Source: Bacillota bacterium | Lineage (GTDB): Bacteria; Bacillota; Bacilli; Alicyclobacillales; SLC66 | NCBI GenBank assembly: GCA_021797415.1 | Contig: JAJZZT010000541.1 | Coordinates: 1 to 5,143, forward strand | Direction: 5' to 3' | Length of the DNA: 5,143 bases | Part shown: piece by piece, positions 4,784 to 5,143 of the stretch | Layout of the letters: each line of letters starts with the position of its first letter | Position numbering within the stretch: the first letter of the stretch is position 1 | The notes under the pieces: generated by a model | The model's input: the letters and a program-made list of their open reading frames with translations, nothing else | Database searches by the model: none | What the model was told of the DNA's origin: nothing | Made by a program: the position numbers and the translations under genes

Positions 4784-5143
4784 ATGCATCCAAAACTGCG
4801 GCAATTATCGGACTCTATGCGCGTTTTTCAAGCCAGCTATCCGGAGGACACCAGCATGGTGATCACCGATAAGGAACAGGTGATCGACTATCTGCCCGGC
4901 CAGACGATCGACCTCCACCTCCCGATCGGCACAAGCATCGAGCAGATGCGCGGCACGGTGACCGAAAAGACGCTGGCACACGACGTGCGCCTGCAGGAGG
5001 AACGCGGACCGGAACGTTACGGCTTCTCCTACATCGCGACCTCCGTTCCCGTGCACGATGACGACGGCGCCCTGATCGGCGCGCTCGCCGCCGTGACCTC
5101 CACAAGCCGCAGCGATTCGTTGCGCACAAGCGCAACCGATCTG
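4784..5143 (+). CDS. Methyl-accepting chemotaxis-type protein, N-terminal sensor domain (partial)
   Basis: The frame is open to the end of the window: 120 codons from ATG 4784, running off at Asp-Leu. Residues about 15-100 (ASYPEDTSMVITDKEQ, YLPGQTIDLHLPIG, then YGFSYIATSVPVHDDDGALIGALAAV) fit the PAS/Cache-like sensor found at the N terminus of soluble chemotaxis-type receptors in Bacillota, where TD-E--I-YLPGK--DL and AVPI-D-DG-VIGA are conserved. The following TSTSRSDSLRTSATDL is where such proteins pass into the coiled-coil signalling domain, which lies outside the window. No membrane segment is seen, so it is probably cytoplasmic; the ligand is unknown. ATG 4784 has AGGGGGAG about 13 bases upstream, rather far; in-frame ATG 4760 with GAAGGG 5 bases upstream would add eight residues (MQGERPTS) and is a real alternative. 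Confidence 0.8.
   Translation, partial: MHPKLRQLSDSMRVFQASYPEDTSMVITDKEQVIDYLPGQTIDLHLPIGTSIEQMRGTVTEKTLAHDVRLQEERGPERYGFSYIATSVPVHDDDGALIGALAAVTSTSRSDSLRTSATDL

Overview
The window looks like chromosomal DNA from a moderately G+C-rich Bacillota, probably a Bacilli-class organism close to the Alicyclobacillaceae. This rests on a Bacillus-type SdhB, a Bacillus-type IspH tail, AGGAGG-like ribosome binding sites and a GC-rich third codon position. The genus is an inference and was not tested by a search. No RNA gene, CRISPR array, intact transposase or complete operon is visible. Almost every gene stands alone with its own signals.

Layout. Bases 1-549 (+) hold the C-terminal half of IspH, the last enzyme of the MEP isoprenoid pathway. 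It converges on a complete sdhB (655-1425, -), the iron-sulfur subunit of succinate dehydrogenase. No sdhA or sdhC lies beside sdhB. A small unrecognised gene (1659-1916, +) diverges from sdhB. A long stepped hairpin (1931-1999) and a smaller one (2011-2033) separate that gene from a convergent GNAT acetyltransferase (2048-3172, -).

Bases 3173-3834 carry no intact gene but are not empty. They hold a palindromic repeat (copy C, 3200-3242), a strongly decayed ROK-family regulator readable in pieces across three frames (3272-3429, -) with a good promoter still in place, a repeat (copy A, 3535-3593), a small hairpin and a doubtful 63-codon ORF. A VIT/CCC1-family iron/manganese transporter gene follows (3835-4512, -). 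Only 31 bases upstream of its start codon lies copy B (4544-4602), which matches copy A at 54 of 59 positions in the same orientation. The VIT gene is therefore bracketed by direct repeats, and read in the direction of VIT transcription each repeat looks like an intrinsic terminator. The window ends in the N-terminal sensor domain of a soluble methyl-accepting chemotaxis-type protein (from 4784, +), preceded by a recognisable promoter and a short tandem repeat.

The genes do not form one pathway: isoprenoid synthesis, respiration, acetyl transfer, metal transport and signal sensing sit side by side. The points of most interest are the repeat-bracketed VIT gene, the ROK relic lying between two repeat copies, and the isolated sdhB. 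I found no convincing new multi-gene system.
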